Assembly (NCBI RefSeq): GCF_028198165.1
Contig: NZ_CP116339.1
Location: 2,053,001-2,117,000 of the forward strand
Direction: 5' to 3'
DNA: 64,000 nucleotides
From: Pseudoxanthomonas sp. JBR18
GTDB taxonomy: Bacteria; Pseudomonadota; Gammaproteobacteria; Xanthomonadales; Xanthomonadaceae
The notes below the pieces were generated by a model. That model did not search any database. It saw only the letters and a program-made list of their open reading frames with translations, and was not told where the DNA came from. Made by a program: the position numbers and the translations under genes. Shown in pieces: positions 15,293-24,011 of this stretch (the first letter of the stretch is position 1; every line of letters begins with the position of its first letter).

Positions 15293-18163
15293 ATGCGCAT
15301 TTCGACGCGTCCCCAGATCCGCCTGCTTTCCCTGGCCCTGTCCACCGCCCTGTTGGGGGGCGTGACCGCCACGGCGGGCGCCCAGGCGCCGACCGCCGCC
15401 ACCGCGCCGGCCAAGGTCGACATCCCCTACGAGCAGTTCACCCTGCCCAACGGCCTGCGCGTGATCGTGCATACCGACCGCAAGGCGCCGATCGTGGCGG
15501 TGAACCTCTGGTACCACGTGGGCAGCAAGGACGAGCCGGCCGGGCGCAGTGGCTTTGCGCATCTGTTCGAACACCTGATGTTCAACGGCAGCGAGAACGC
15601 GCCGGGCGAGTATTTCGCCCCGTTCGAGCAGGCCGGTGCCACCGACATGAACGGCACCACTAATTCGGACCGCACCAACTATTTCGAGAACGTGCCGACC
15701 ACCGCGCTGGACATGGCGCTGTGGATGGAGTCCGACCGCATGGGCCACCTGGTCGGCGCGATCGACCAGAAGACGCTCGATGAGCAGCGCGGCGTGGTCC
15801 AGAACGAAAAGCGCCAGGGCGAGAACCAGCCCTATGGCCAGCTGCGCGAAGTCGTCGCGCACACCATGTATCCGGACGGCCACCCGTACCACCACACCAC
15901 GATCGGCTCGATGAAAGATCTCAACGCCGCCTCGCTGGATGACGTCAAGCGTTGGTTCAAGACCTGGTACGGGCCTAACAACACCGTGCTAGTGCTGGCC
16001 GGCGACATCGACCTGGCCACGGCCAAGGAGAAGGTCGCCAAGTACTTCGGCGACATCCCCGCCACCCCGACGATGGCCCAGCCCAAGGTCGACCTGGCGG
16101 TCCTCAAGCAGTCCGGGCGCACCGTGCTGGAAGACAAGGTCCCGCAGGTGATGATCCAGCGCATCTGGAACACCCCGCAGGCCGGCACCCGCGATTCGGA
16201 CCTGCTGGACCTGGTGTCCGACGTGCTGGGCGGCAGCGCCAGCTCGCGCCTGGACGCGCGCGTGGTCCACCAGGACCAGCTGGCCGACAGCATCGGCACG
16301 GCCAGCTACAGCCAGCAGCTCAGCGGCACGTTCTTCATCCGCACCATGGTCAAGCAGGGCGTGGACGAGGCGAAGGTGGAGTCGGTGATCGATGAGGAAC
16401 TGCAGCGCCTGATCACCGAAGGTCCCACCGAGGAGGAGCTGGAGCGCGCAAAGACCAACTACCGTTCTGGCTTCATTCGCGGGATCGAGCGGATCGGCGG
16501 CTTCGGCGGCAAGGCCGACGCGCTGGCGTCGTGCGCGACCTTCACCGGTGACCCGGGCTGTTTCCGCGAATCGCTGGCCAACGTGCAGTCGGCCACGCGT
16601 GAGCAGGTGCGCGAGGTGGCCGCCAAGTGGCTGGGCAAGCCGAGCCACACCTTCGTGGTCGAACCGGGCGAGCGCAAGCCGCTGGACGAGGCGGACACGG
16701 TGAAGGCCGCGCCGCTGCCGTTGCCCAAGCCCGATCCCAAGTACGCCACCGAGGCCACCGGCGTGGACCGCAGCAAGGGCGTGCCCAAGGTGACGAGCTT
16801 CCCGGACCTGAAGTTCCCGGCACTGCAGCACGCCACGCTGAAGAACGGCAGCACCGTGGTCCTGGCCGAGCGCCACGACATCCCGGTGGTCAACATCAGC
16901 TACGAGTTCGACGGCGGATATGCCAGCGATGCCGGTGGCAAGCTGGGCACGGCCGGCTTTGCCAACGCGATGCTCGACGAGGGCGCCGGCGACCTGGGCT
17001 CGCTGGCGTTCAAGTCGCGCGCCGAGGAACTGGGCGCCAAGCTGGGCGCCGACGCCTCGCTGGACGGCGCCAGCGCTTCGGTCTCGGCACTGAAGGAGAA
17101 TCTGGACGCCTCGATCGGCCTGTTCTCGACCATGCTGCGTGACCCGCGCTTCGACCAGTCCGAGATCGACCGGGTCAAGGCCCAGTGGATCGCCGGCATC
17201 GCCCAGGAAAAGGCGCGTCCGCAGACTGCGGCCCTGCGCGTGCTGCCGCCGCTGCTCTATGGCGACGCCCATCCTTACGGCATCCCGTTCACCGGCAGCG
17301 GCACCGCCGCGGCGATCAACTCCATCGACCGCAACGACCTGCTCAATTACCAGCAGCAGTGGCTGCGCCCGGAGAAGGCCACGGTCATCGTGGTCGGCGA
17401 CACCACGCTGGGCAAGATCGTGCCGATGCTGGACAAGTATTTCGGTGACTGGAAGGGGACTGGCACGGCCAAGGCCGGGGTGGCGATCCCGGAGGTCAAG
17501 CGCCCGGCCAAGCCGCGGGTGTTCCTGATCGACCAGCCCGGTGCGGTGCAGGCCAATATCTATGCGGGCGAGCTGATGCCCTCCACCAAGGACCCGGGTG
17601 CGGTGAAGCTGGAGATGAGCAACGAGGTGCTGGGCGGCTCGTTCACCTCGCGCATGAACATGAACCTGCGCGAAGACAAGCACTGGTCCTACGGGGCTCG
17701 CACCGTCCTGGTCGGCGCGCTGGGCCAGCGCCCGTTCCTCTCCGTGGCTCCGGTGCAGATCGACAAGACCGCCGAGTCGGTGGCCGAGATGCAGCGTGAG
17801 ATCGCCGACTACACCACCGGCAAGGCACCGGCCACCGCGGCTGAAGTCGACAAGGTGGTGGCCAACGAGCTGCGCAGCCAGCCCGGTGCCTATGAAACCG
17901 CCTCGGCGGTGATGGGCACCATTGGCAGCATCGTGCGTTACGGGCGCCCGGACAATTGGGTGCAGGTGCGCAACGCACAGGTCGAGGCCTTCACGCCGGA
18001 ACAGGCCAACGCCGCGGCCAGGGGCATCGACCCCAACGCGCTGACCTGGGTGATCGTGGGCGACCTGTCCAAGATCGAGGCGCCGGTGCGCGCGCTGAAG
18101 CTGGGGCAGGTCAGCGTGATCGACGCCGACGGCCATCCGGTGACCAAGACGCCGGCCAAGTAA
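15293..18163 (+). CDS. Two-domain M16 zinc metalloprotease, exported
   Basis: The protein has 956 residues with a signal peptide (LLSLALSTALLGGVTATAGAQA). It contains two M16 halves, as in pitrilysin-like proteins. The first has the inverted zinc motif H90-LFE-H94 (SGFAHLFEHLMFNG) and the third ligand in the E172 region (VVQNEKRQ). The second half, from about residue 500, keeps the fold (FANAMLDEGAGDL) without the HxxEH motif and so is non-catalytic. Family members degrade peptides or small proteins in the periplasm. It is monocistronic, with its own terminator. Confidence 0.93.
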   Translation: MRISTRPQIRLLSLALSTALLGGVTATAGAQAPTAATAPAKVDIPYEQFTLPNGLRVIVHTDRKAPIVAVNLWYHVGSKDEPAGRSGFAHLFEHLMFNGSENAPGEYFAPFEQAGATDMNGTTNSDRTNYFENVPTTALDMALWMESDRMGHLVGAIDQKTLDEQRGVVQNEKRQGENQPYGQLREVVAHTMYPDGHPYHHTTIGSMKDLNAASLDDVKRWFKTWYGPNNTVLVLAGDIDLATAKEKVAKYFGDIPATPTMAQPKVDLAVLKQSGRTVLEDKVPQVMIQRIWNTPQAGTRDSDLLDLVSDVLGGSASSRLDARVVHQDQLADSIGTASYSQQLSGTFFIRTMVKQGVDEAKVESVIDEELQRLITEGPTEEELERAKTNYRSGFIRGIERIGGFGGKADALASCATFTGDPGCFRESLANVQSATREQVREVAAKWLGKPSHTFVVEPGERKPLDEADTVKAAPLPLPKPDPKYATEATGVDRSKGVPKVTSFPDLKFPALQHATLKNGSTVVLAERHDIPVVNISYEFDGGYASDAGGKLGTAGFANAMLDEGAGDLGSLAFKSRAEELGAKLGADASLDGASASVSALKENLDASIGLFSTMLRDPRFDQSEIDRVKAQWIAGIAQEKARPQTAALRVLPPLLYGDAHPYGIPFTGSGTAAAINSIDRNDLLNYQQQWLRPEKATVIVVGDTTLGKIVPMLDKYFGDWKGTGTAKAGVAIPEVKRPAKPRVFLIDQPGAVQANIYAGELMPSTKDPGAVKLEMSNEVLGGSFTSRMNMNLREDKHWSYGARTVLVGALGQRPFLSVAPVQIDKTAESVAEMQREIADYTTGKAPATAAEVDKVVANELRSQPGAYETASAVMGTIGSIVRYGRPDNWVQVRNAQVEAFTPEQANAAARGIDPNALTWVIVGDLSKIEAPVRALKLGQVSVIDADGHPVTKTPAK

Positions 18164-18184
18164 GCCGACGGCTGGTGTGATCCG

Positions 18185-18220
18185 AAAGCCCCGGCCCGCC
18201 GTGTGCGGGCCGGGGCTTTT
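18185..18220 (+). terminator. Rho-independent terminator of the M16 protease gene
   Basis: A 15-bp stem (AAAGCCCCGGCCCGC with GCGGGCCGGGGCTTT) closes a CGTGT loop and ends in TTTT, 22 bases after the stop codon. Confidence 0.9.
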
Positions 18221-18228
18221 GCGTGTTG

Positions 18229-18296
18229 GTGGGAGTCGCCATGGCGGCGACGTCGCGTTTCCCGCCGAGGCCTGATCGCCACTGCGGCGGCTCCAC
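18229..18296. repeat. REP-like palindromic element, family 1 copy b
   Basis: The left arm GTGGGAGTCGCCATGGCGGC and a decayed right arm TCGCCACTGCGGCGGCTCCA flank about 25 bases. It sits just behind the M16 terminator. It has the same architecture as the copies at 12571, 37396 and 39103 but is the most degenerate. Confidence 0.7.
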
Positions 18297-18379
18297 CCCG
18301 CCGGCCTTGTCTTCCCCATTCATCCTGGGTCCGGCACCATGCAGGCCTTCCTTACGTCCTGCCTTCGACCGGAGCCTCC

Positions 18380-18691
18380 ATGCGCCTGATCGTCCTGACC
18401 GCCGCTTTGCTGCCCGTCCTGTCCGCCTGCACTTGGGTGGAGCTGACCCCGCAGGGCCAGGCGATCAAGGTCCTGCCGGCCGGCACGCCCAGCAGTTGCC
18501 CCAAGCTGGGCGAGGTGTCGGTCTCGGTGAAGGACAAGATCGCCTTCTACGACCGCAACCAGCTCAAGGTGCGCGACGAACTGGAAACCCTGGCCCGCAA
18601 CGAGGCCCTGAGCCTGCAGGCCGACACCATCCAGCCGCTGACCCCGCCCACCGATGGCGAGCAGCGCTTCGCGGCCTACCGCTGCCGCTGA
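18380..18691 (+). CDS. DUF4156 family lipoprotein
   Basis: The protein has 103 residues. A lipoprotein signal ends in the lipobox LLPVLSAC, so the mature protein begins at a lipidated cysteine. The body (TPQGQAIKVLPAGTPSSCPK and LARNEALSLQADTIQPL) matches the DUF4156 pattern of small outer-membrane lipoproteins of unknown role. The start ATG at 18380 was preferred over an upstream in-frame extension because it begins the signal peptide. Confidence 0.85.
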   Translation: MRLIVLTAALLPVLSACTWVELTPQGQAIKVLPAGTPSSCPKLGEVSVSVKDKIAFYDRNQLKVRDELETLARNEALSLQADTIQPLTPPTDGEQRFAAYRCR

Positions 18692-18843
18692 AAGGCCACG
18701 TAGCCCCGCCAACGCACGTTGCGCGCCCGTAGCGCGACGTAGCCGACGCCTGCGCAGACGTTGCGCATTGCGTCAAAGATGCGTGAACCCCCGGAACCGG
18801 CTACCCTTGGCGCCCCTTCGCCTCCAGCCTGGGCACCCGTCCA

Positions 18844-19860
18844 ATGCTTTTCGAGAACGTCTCCATCGCGGGACTGGCGCACGTCGATGCGCCGCACACG
18901 CTGACCTCCAAGGAAATCAACGCCCGTCTGCAGCCGACCTTCGACCGGCTGGGCATCCGGACCGACGTGCTCAACGATGTCGCCGGCGTGCACGCCCGTC
19001 GCCTGTGGGACGACGAGACCCAGGCCTCCGATGCCGCGACGATGGCCGCCCGCAAGGCGCTGGCCGATGCCGGCATCGGCGCCGAGCGCGTGGGCCTGCT
19101 GATCAACACCTCGGTCAGCCGCGACTTCCTGGAGCCGTCCACCGCCTCGATCGTCTCGGGCAACCTGGGCGTGGGCGACCACTGCATGGCCTTCGACGTG
19201 GCCAATGCTTGCCTGGCCTTCATCAATGGCATGGACATCGCCGCGCGCATGATCGAGCGCGGCGAGATCGAATACGCGCTGGTCGTCGATGGCGAGACCG
19301 CCAACCTGGTTTACGAAAAGACCCTGGAGCGCATGACCGCCCCGGGCGTGACCGAGGCGCAGTTCCGTGACGAACTGGCCGCCCTGACCCTGGGCTGCGG
19401 CTCGGTGGCCATGGTGATGGCGCGCCGCGAGCTGGTGCCCGACGCACCGGTCTACAAGGGCGGCGTGACCCGCTCGGCGACCGAGTGGAACAAGCTGTGC
19501 CGCGGCAACCTGGACCGCATGGTCACCGACACCAAGATGCTGCTGATCGAGGGCATGAAGCTGGCCCAGAAGACCTTCGTGGCCGCGCGCCAGGCGCTGG
19601 GCTGGGCGGTGGACGAGATCGACCAGTTCATCATCCACCAGGTCAGCCAGCCGCACACCGCCGCCTTCATCAAGGCCTTCGGCATCGACCCGAAGAAGGT
19701 CATGACCATCTTCGGCGAGCACGGCAACATCGGCCCGGCCTCGGTGCCGATCGTGCTGAGCAAGCTCAAGGAACTGGGCCGCCTGAAGAAGGGCGACCGC
19801 ATCGCCCTGCTGGGCATCGGCTCGGGCCTGAACTGCACGATGGCCGAAGTGGTGTGGTGA
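18844..19860 (+). CDS. oleA: Thiolase OleA, head-to-head condensation of acyl-CoAs
   Basis: OleA joins two fatty acyl-CoAs by non-decarboxylative Claisen condensation to a beta-keto acid, the first step of long-chain olefin synthesis. It has 338 residues. The visible active-site residues are Cys123 (VANACLAF), Glu97 (SRDFLEPST), His265 (QFIIHQVSQPH) and Asn295 (GEHGNIGPAS). They keep the spacing known for the Xanthomonas enzyme with a constant offset of 20. It is the first gene of a dispersed ole cluster, with oleB, oleC and oleD on the same strand over the next 7 kb. Confidence 0.97.
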   Translation: MLFENVSIAGLAHVDAPHTLTSKEINARLQPTFDRLGIRTDVLNDVAGVHARRLWDDETQASDAATMAARKALADAGIGAERVGLLINTSVSRDFLEPSTASIVSGNLGVGDHCMAFDVANACLAFINGMDIAARMIERGEIEYALVVDGETANLVYEKTLERMTAPGVTEAQFRDELAALTLGCGSVAMVMARRELVPDAPVYKGGVTRSATEWNKLCRGNLDRMVTDTKMLLIEGMKLAQKTFVAARQALGWAVDEIDQFIIHQVSQPHTAAFIKAFGIDPKKVMTIFGEHGNIGPASVPIVLSKLKELGRLKKGDRIALLGIGSGLNCTMAEVVW

Positions 19861-19980
19861 GTTGATCTTGCCAACGGGTGGGGCAAGAGTTTTCCTTGCC
19901 CGGCCGGTGGTTCGTCTTAAGTAAGAATTTGGGGTATAAATTTCCTTATATGGAGTCCGACCTCCTGTAAGGAAACCCGC

Positions 19981-21150
19981 ATGACGCGGCAAACGACCGG
20001 ACATTACGTCTCAGGCTCTCTTGCAGGGAGCCGTTACCAGGCCTTCATCCCCGATCCGCTGCCGCCGGACCCGCCGCTGGATTTTTCACGGGTGGAACTG
20101 GTGTCCCGCAAGGAGCGGGCCGACCAGGCTTTGGGGCGCTTGGATGGCATCACCCTGATGCTGCCCGATCCCGAGCTGTTCCTTTATCAGTACGTCCGTA
20201 AAGAAGCACTGCTGTCTTCGCAGATCGAGGGCACACAGTCCTCGCTGTCGGACCTGCTGCTTTTCGAAGTGGACGCCGCGCCAGGTGTGCCGATCGACGA
20301 TGTGGAAGAGGTGTCCAACTATGTCGCTGCGCTCAATCACGGCTTGCGCCGAATGCGCGATGACGACTTCCCACTGTCGCTGCGGCTGATCCGGGAGATG
20401 CACGCGCTGCTGTTGAAGGGCGGGCGCGGTGCAAGCAAACAGCCTGGCGAGTTCCGCACAGGCCAAGTCTGGGTGGGCGGAGCGTCACCAGCGTTGGCGC
20501 ATTTCGTGCCACCGCCGCCGGATGTGTTGCCGGACGCGTTGTCCAGGCTCGAGCAATTCCTGCATGCGCCTATCGGACAGGTGCCGCCGCTGGTCAAAGC
20601 GGCGCTGGCGCATGTGCAATTCGAGACCATCCATCCCTTCAGTGACGGTAACGGACGGCTCGGACGGCTGTTGATCACCCTGATCCTGTGCAGCGAGGGT
20701 GTATTGCGCGAGCCGAGCCTGTACCTCAGTTTGTACTTCAAGCGTCGCCGTTCGGATTACTACGACCGCCTCAATGCCGTCCGCGTTGCGGGTGACTGGG
20801 AGGGCTGGTTGGGCTTCTTTCTCGATGGCGTGGCGGAAACCGCGCAGCAGGCCGTGGAAACCGCGCAAAGGTTGCTGGCTCTGCTCGCGCGCGATCGTGC
20901 GCGCATTGCCGCGCTTGGGCAGCGTGCCGGCAACGTCGGCCTCGTGTTCGAACAATTCGCCCGTCGCGTTGTCCTGACGGTTCCGCAGGTCGCCCCGCAA
21001 CTTGCGCTGAGCGGCCCGACGATCCGCGCGGCCGTACGCACGCTACAAGAACTGGAAATCGTTAACGAACTGACCGGCCAACAGCGCCATCGCGTGTTCG
21101 CTTATCAGCACTATCTCGACATCCTCAGCGAAGGAGCGCAGCCGCTATGA
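19981..21150 (+). CDS. Fic-family adenylyltransferase-like protein inserted in the ole cluster
   Basis: The protein has 389 residues. The Fic signature HPFSDGNGRLGRLL lies at 218-231, with His218 as catalytic base, so transfer of AMP or another nucleotide-derived group to a protein is likely. The S-x-x-x-E-G motif (SSQIEG, 79-84) in the N-terminal helix is the self-inhibitory motif of class II Fic proteins. The C-terminus (LALSGPTIRAAVRTLQELEI) looks like a winged helix. Codon use is visibly less GC-biased than in the ole genes, and the 5' flank is AT-rich (TATAAA at 19935, ribosome site TAAGGAA), which suggests later acquisition. The target is unknown. Confidence 0.92.
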   Translation: MTRQTTGHYVSGSLAGSRYQAFIPDPLPPDPPLDFSRVELVSRKERADQALGRLDGITLMLPDPELFLYQYVRKEALLSSQIEGTQSSLSDLLLFEVDAAPGVPIDDVEEVSNYVAALNHGLRRMRDDDFPLSLRLIREMHALLLKGGRGASKQPGEFRTGQVWVGGASPALAHFVPPPPDVLPDALSRLEQFLHAPIGQVPPLVKAALAHVQFETIHPFSDGNGRLGRLLITLILCSEGVLREPSLYLSLYFKRRRSDYYDRLNAVRVAGDWEGWLGFFLDGVAETAQQAVETAQRLLALLARDRARIAALGQRAGNVGLVFEQFARRVVLTVPQVAPQLALSGPTIRAAVRTLQELEIVNELTGQQRHRVFAYQHYLDILSEGAQPL

Positions 21151-21181
21151 GGACAGCAGCCGGATGGCCACTAAGCCTTAG

Positions 21182-21313
21182 CGAGATCAGGGGCTGTGCG
21201 AGCCTTTGCCAAGGTTGGTCAGGGCTGGCCGCAAGGCGCCCAAGCTGTCCACGGACGCGGGGCGGGTCGCGTTCCTGTTCGAGCGTTACCAAGCGCTGAC
21301 CTGTTGCCGGTAG
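21182..21313 (+). pseudogene. Possible remnant of a Fic-like C-terminal domain
   Basis: A 43-codon open stretch reads LVRAGRKAPKLSTDAGRVAF and then LFERYQALT before a stop. It loosely resembles the region of the upstream Fic protein containing AGNVGLVFEQFARRVVLT. No start codon or ribosome site is evident, so it may be the scar of a second fic-like gene or simply chance. Confidence 0.2.
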
Positions 21314-21426
21314 GCAGCAGGCCCGCCAAACGCAGGAAGAGCGTTCCGTATCGAGCCGGAGTGGCGCACAGCGTGAGCCGTGGGGCACATGGCAAGTGGT
21401 CTTTCTGGGGACGGCTCAATCGCCGC

Positions 21427-22167
21427 TCAGTTCGCCCCGCAGCACTTCTTGTATTTCCTCCCGCTGCCGCAGGAGCACAGGTCGTTGCGGCCGGGGGCGG
21501 CGTCGCGGCGGACCGGCTCGCGCGGGGTCTGGGCGTCCACGCGGTGGTGGTTGAGGTCGGCCAGCATGGACGGGATGCCGGAGATGATTTCCAGGCGCTC
21601 GCGGTAGCTGACCGGCGTGCCCTCGGCGGTCGGGTCGTCGGGGTTGATCGTCTCGCCACTGGCCAGGCGGTCGAGGTAGTCGAACAGCTCCTCGATCCAG
21701 TCGTTGTCATCCAGCCATTGATCCCACTCGGCCTCGCGCAGCCCCACGGCAGTGAAGAAGCCCAGCGCCCAGTCGCCGCCGACATCGAGTTCGTCCTCGC
21801 GCAGCGCGTCCTCGCCGGTCAGTTCCGGGTCTTCGGGCAGCCACATCAGGGGCGCCAGGTGGTCGGGCAGGCTGTCGCCATCGTGGCGGACGCGGGCCGT
21901 GCACATGTTCCAGTGGCCCAGCAGCAACTGCTGCACCTGCGCGGCTTCCTCGGGGCTGTCCCAGCGCGGCGCCTTGCCACCCCAGACCACCGGCTCCCAT
22001 TCGCTGGGCGGGACCTGCGAGGGCGATACCGCGAGCGCCGACAGGAACCCGTCCAGCGCCTCCAGGTTGAAGCCCTTGAACGGCACCGCGCGTCGATCCA
22101 GCAGGTCGGACAGGCGCTCGATCTGCTGATCGTCGAGATGGGAGGGAGGCGTGGGCGAGGCAGACAT
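21427..22167 (-). CDS. UPF0149/YecA-like protein with C-terminal SEC-C zinc motif
   Basis: The protein has 246 residues from MSASPTPPSH; an upstream in-frame ATG at 22221 would add 18 residues. The N-terminal and middle part (GFNLEALDGFLSALAVSPSQ, WDQWLDDNDW) is the YecA/UPF0149 helical fold. The last 20 residues are the SEC-C zinc finger (GRNDLCSCGSGRKYKKCCG), also found at the end of SecA. It lies antisense between fic and oleB. Its biochemical role is not known; the zinc finger suggests contact with ribosomes or with a chaperone pathway. Confidence 0.85.
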   Translation of the reverse strand: MSASPTPPSHLDDQQIERLSDLLDRRAVPFKGFNLEALDGFLSALAVSPSQVPPSEWEPVVWGGKAPRWDSPEEAAQVQQLLLGHWNMCTARVRHDGDSLPDHLAPLMWLPEDPELTGEDALREDELDVGGDWALGFFTAVGLREAEWDQWLDDNDWIEELFDYLDRLASGETINPDDPTAEGTPVSYRERLEIISGIPSMLADLNHHRVDAQTPREPVRRDAAPGRNDLCSCGSGRKYKKCCGAN

Positions 22168-22323
22168 GGCATTCGGCAGCGGGGAGTTGTCTACATGGTA
22201 GTCCCTGCGATGCGGTCGCACCCTGCCGGTGCGTCAACGATCCAGGAGCGGGGGCGTCCCGCCCGGCCGCGCAAACCAGTGCCCTACAATGCGCGCCCGT
22301 CCGCCATTCCCTGACGTCGCCCG

Positions 22324-23253
22324 ATGCAGCTGCCCGGTTATCCCTTCACCCCCAAGCGCTTCGAGGTGCGGCCGGGCGTGTCCATGTCCTACCTGGACGA
22401 AGGTCCGCGCGATGGCGAGGTCGTGGTGATGCTGCACGGCAATCCGTCCTGGAGCTATTACTGGCGCAAGCTGGTCAGCGGGCTGTCGGATCGCTACCGC
22501 TGCATCGTGCCCGACCACGTGGGCATGGGGTTTTCCGACAAGCCGGACGATGGCGGCGGGCTCTCGCATCCGCATGGCAGGGGCGCGCCGGCCTACGACT
22601 ACACCCTGCAATCGCGCGTGGATGACCTGCAGGCGCTGCTGCGCCACGCCGGCATCGACGATGCCACGCCGGTGACGCTGGCGGTGCACGACTGGGGCGG
22701 GATGATCGGTTTCGGCTGGGCGCTGACCCACGCCGCCCAGGTCAAGCGCCTGGTGATCACCAACACCGCAGCCTTTCCGCTGCCGGCGGCCAAGGCGATG
22801 CCGTGGCAGATCGCGCTGGGCCGCGATTCGCGGTTCGGCAGCTTCATCATTCGCGCCTTCAACGCCTTCTCCGGCGGTGCCTCGTACCTGGGGATCGAGC
22901 ACAAGCTACCGGCCGACGTGCGCCACGCCTATGTGGCGCCGTACGACAGCTGGGCCAACCGGATCTCCACGGTGCGCTTCATGCAGGACATTCCGCTCTC
23001 GGCGGCCGACCGCGCCTGGCCGCTGCTGGAGGCCGCCGGCAAGGCCCTGCCGTCCTTCGCCGACCGCCCGGCCTTCATTGGCTGGGGGCTGAAGGACTTC
23101 GTGTTCGACCGGCATTTCCTGGCGGGCTTCCGCCAGGCCCTGCCGCAGGCGCAGGTCACCGCGTTCGACGATGCCGGGCACTACGTGCTGGAGGACAAGG
23201 CCGCCGAACTGGTGCCGGCGATCCGCGCGTTCCTGGACGCCCACCCGCTGTAG
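22324..23253 (+). CDS. oleB: Alpha/beta hydrolase OleB, beta-lactone decarboxylase
   Basis: OleB converts the cis-beta-lactone made by OleC into a cis-olefin and CO2. It has 309 residues of the haloalkane dehalogenase-like class. HGNPSW lies at 38-43, the nucleophile Asp123 in LAVHDWGG, the acid probably Asp257 in GLKDFVF, and the base His285 in DDAGHYVLED. A TACAAT -10-like hexamer lies at 22285-22290, 33 bases upstream of the start, so oleB may have its own promoter rather than being read from oleA, which lies across the fic and SEC-C genes. Confidence 0.95.
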   Translation: MQLPGYPFTPKRFEVRPGVSMSYLDEGPRDGEVVVMLHGNPSWSYYWRKLVSGLSDRYRCIVPDHVGMGFSDKPDDGGGLSHPHGRGAPAYDYTLQSRVDDLQALLRHAGIDDATPVTLAVHDWGGMIGFGWALTHAAQVKRLVITNTAAFPLPAAKAMPWQIALGRDSRFGSFIIRAFNAFSGGASYLGIEHKLPADVRHAYVAPYDSWANRISTVRFMQDIPLSAADRAWPLLEAAGKALPSFADRPAFIGWGLKDFVFDRHFLAGFRQALPQAQVTAFDDAGHYVLEDKAAELVPAIRAFLDAHPL

Positions 23254-23260
23254 GACGCGT

Positions 23261-23359
23261 CGCGCGGAGCTTGGCTCCGCTGCTTTTGGGGCGGTCGCGC
23301 AGCGGAGCGAGCTCCGCGCTACAAGTTCTTCGGTATCCGTCCAGCGGAGCAAGCTCCGC
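23261..23359. repeat. Three-unit REP-like palindrome cluster, family 2, after oleB
   Basis: Three palindromes of the form GCGGAGC-(2-3)-GCTCCGC lie at 23264-23280, 23302-23317 and 23344-23359, spaced 38 and 42 bases. Flanking bases are also conserved (GCGCGGAGCTTGGCTCCGCT versus AGCGGAGCGAGCTCCGCGCT). They lie in the gap between the convergent oleB and ykgJ-like genes and could act in message stability or termination. Confidence 0.75.
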
Positions 23360-23440
23360 GCGACGTGTGCGTTGCGCGATGGGGACAAGTGGCCCTGCAC
23401 GGGGAATTCCCGTGGCCCCTGCAGCAGGACATCGGCTCCC

Positions 23441-23887
23441 TCAGGCCACGCGCAGCGGGCGCGGGCGCTCTGGATCGTGGTCGTGGTCGTGGTCGATGCC
23501 CGGGTCATCGTTGGCCGGGCCGTCGTCGCGGTTGGGCACGGGCACCGCCGGCCAGTCCGCGGGGGATAGGGCCGCCATCCCGTGGGCGATGCGCGCCTTG
23601 TCGCATTGCGGGCTGGCCACGCCGTATTCCCAGGAGGCATCCACTTCGCGGCACACGCTGGGGCGGTTGGCGTGGATGGAGCAACGCGAATAGGTCCCGA
23701 TCTGCGCATCCAGGGCCACGCAACGGATCGGCGCGGCGTAGGTCCCGCGCATGCACAGGCGATGCGCATCCAGCGGCTCGGACATCGCCGCCGGGACCCC
23801 GCCGGGGGTGACGCTGTCCGACTCGAGCCAGTGGAAGGCGACGCGGTACTGGGTGCAGCAGGCGCCGCAGGTCAGGCAGGGATGCAT
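23441..23887 (-). CDS. YkgJ-type CxxCxxCC cysteine-cluster protein
   Basis: The protein has 148 residues starting at MHPCLTCGACC, where the CxxCxxCC motif is at the very N-terminus. Further cysteines follow in RLCMRGTYAAPIRC, YSRCSIHANRPSVC and SPQC. This spacing is that of the UPF0153/YkgJ putative zinc- or iron-chelating domain. The C-terminus ends in an acidic, histidine-rich tail (DHDHDHD). It is antisense between oleB and oleC. The metal and function are not established. Confidence 0.85.
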   Translation of the reverse strand: MHPCLTCGACCTQYRVAFHWLESDSVTPGGVPAAMSEPLDAHRLCMRGTYAAPIRCVALDAQIGTYSRCSIHANRPSVCREVDASWEYGVASPQCDKARIAHGMAALSPADWPAVPVPNRDDGPANDDPGIDHDHDHDPERPRPLRVA

Positions 23888-24011
23888 GGCGATGTCCACC
23901 GGGCGGAGCGCGGCGCTTAGGGTGAGCGGGAATGCCGCGGATTCTGCCCGAATCCGGCGGCCGCGCAATGGGGCCTCCATCCCGGCGCCATCCAGCGGCG
24001 ATAATGGCCCG

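Noticed and set aside
23261..23359. Intrinsic terminator of oleB
   Set aside because: Three palindromes lack a T tract on either strand and are repeated in series, so a REP-like role fits better.
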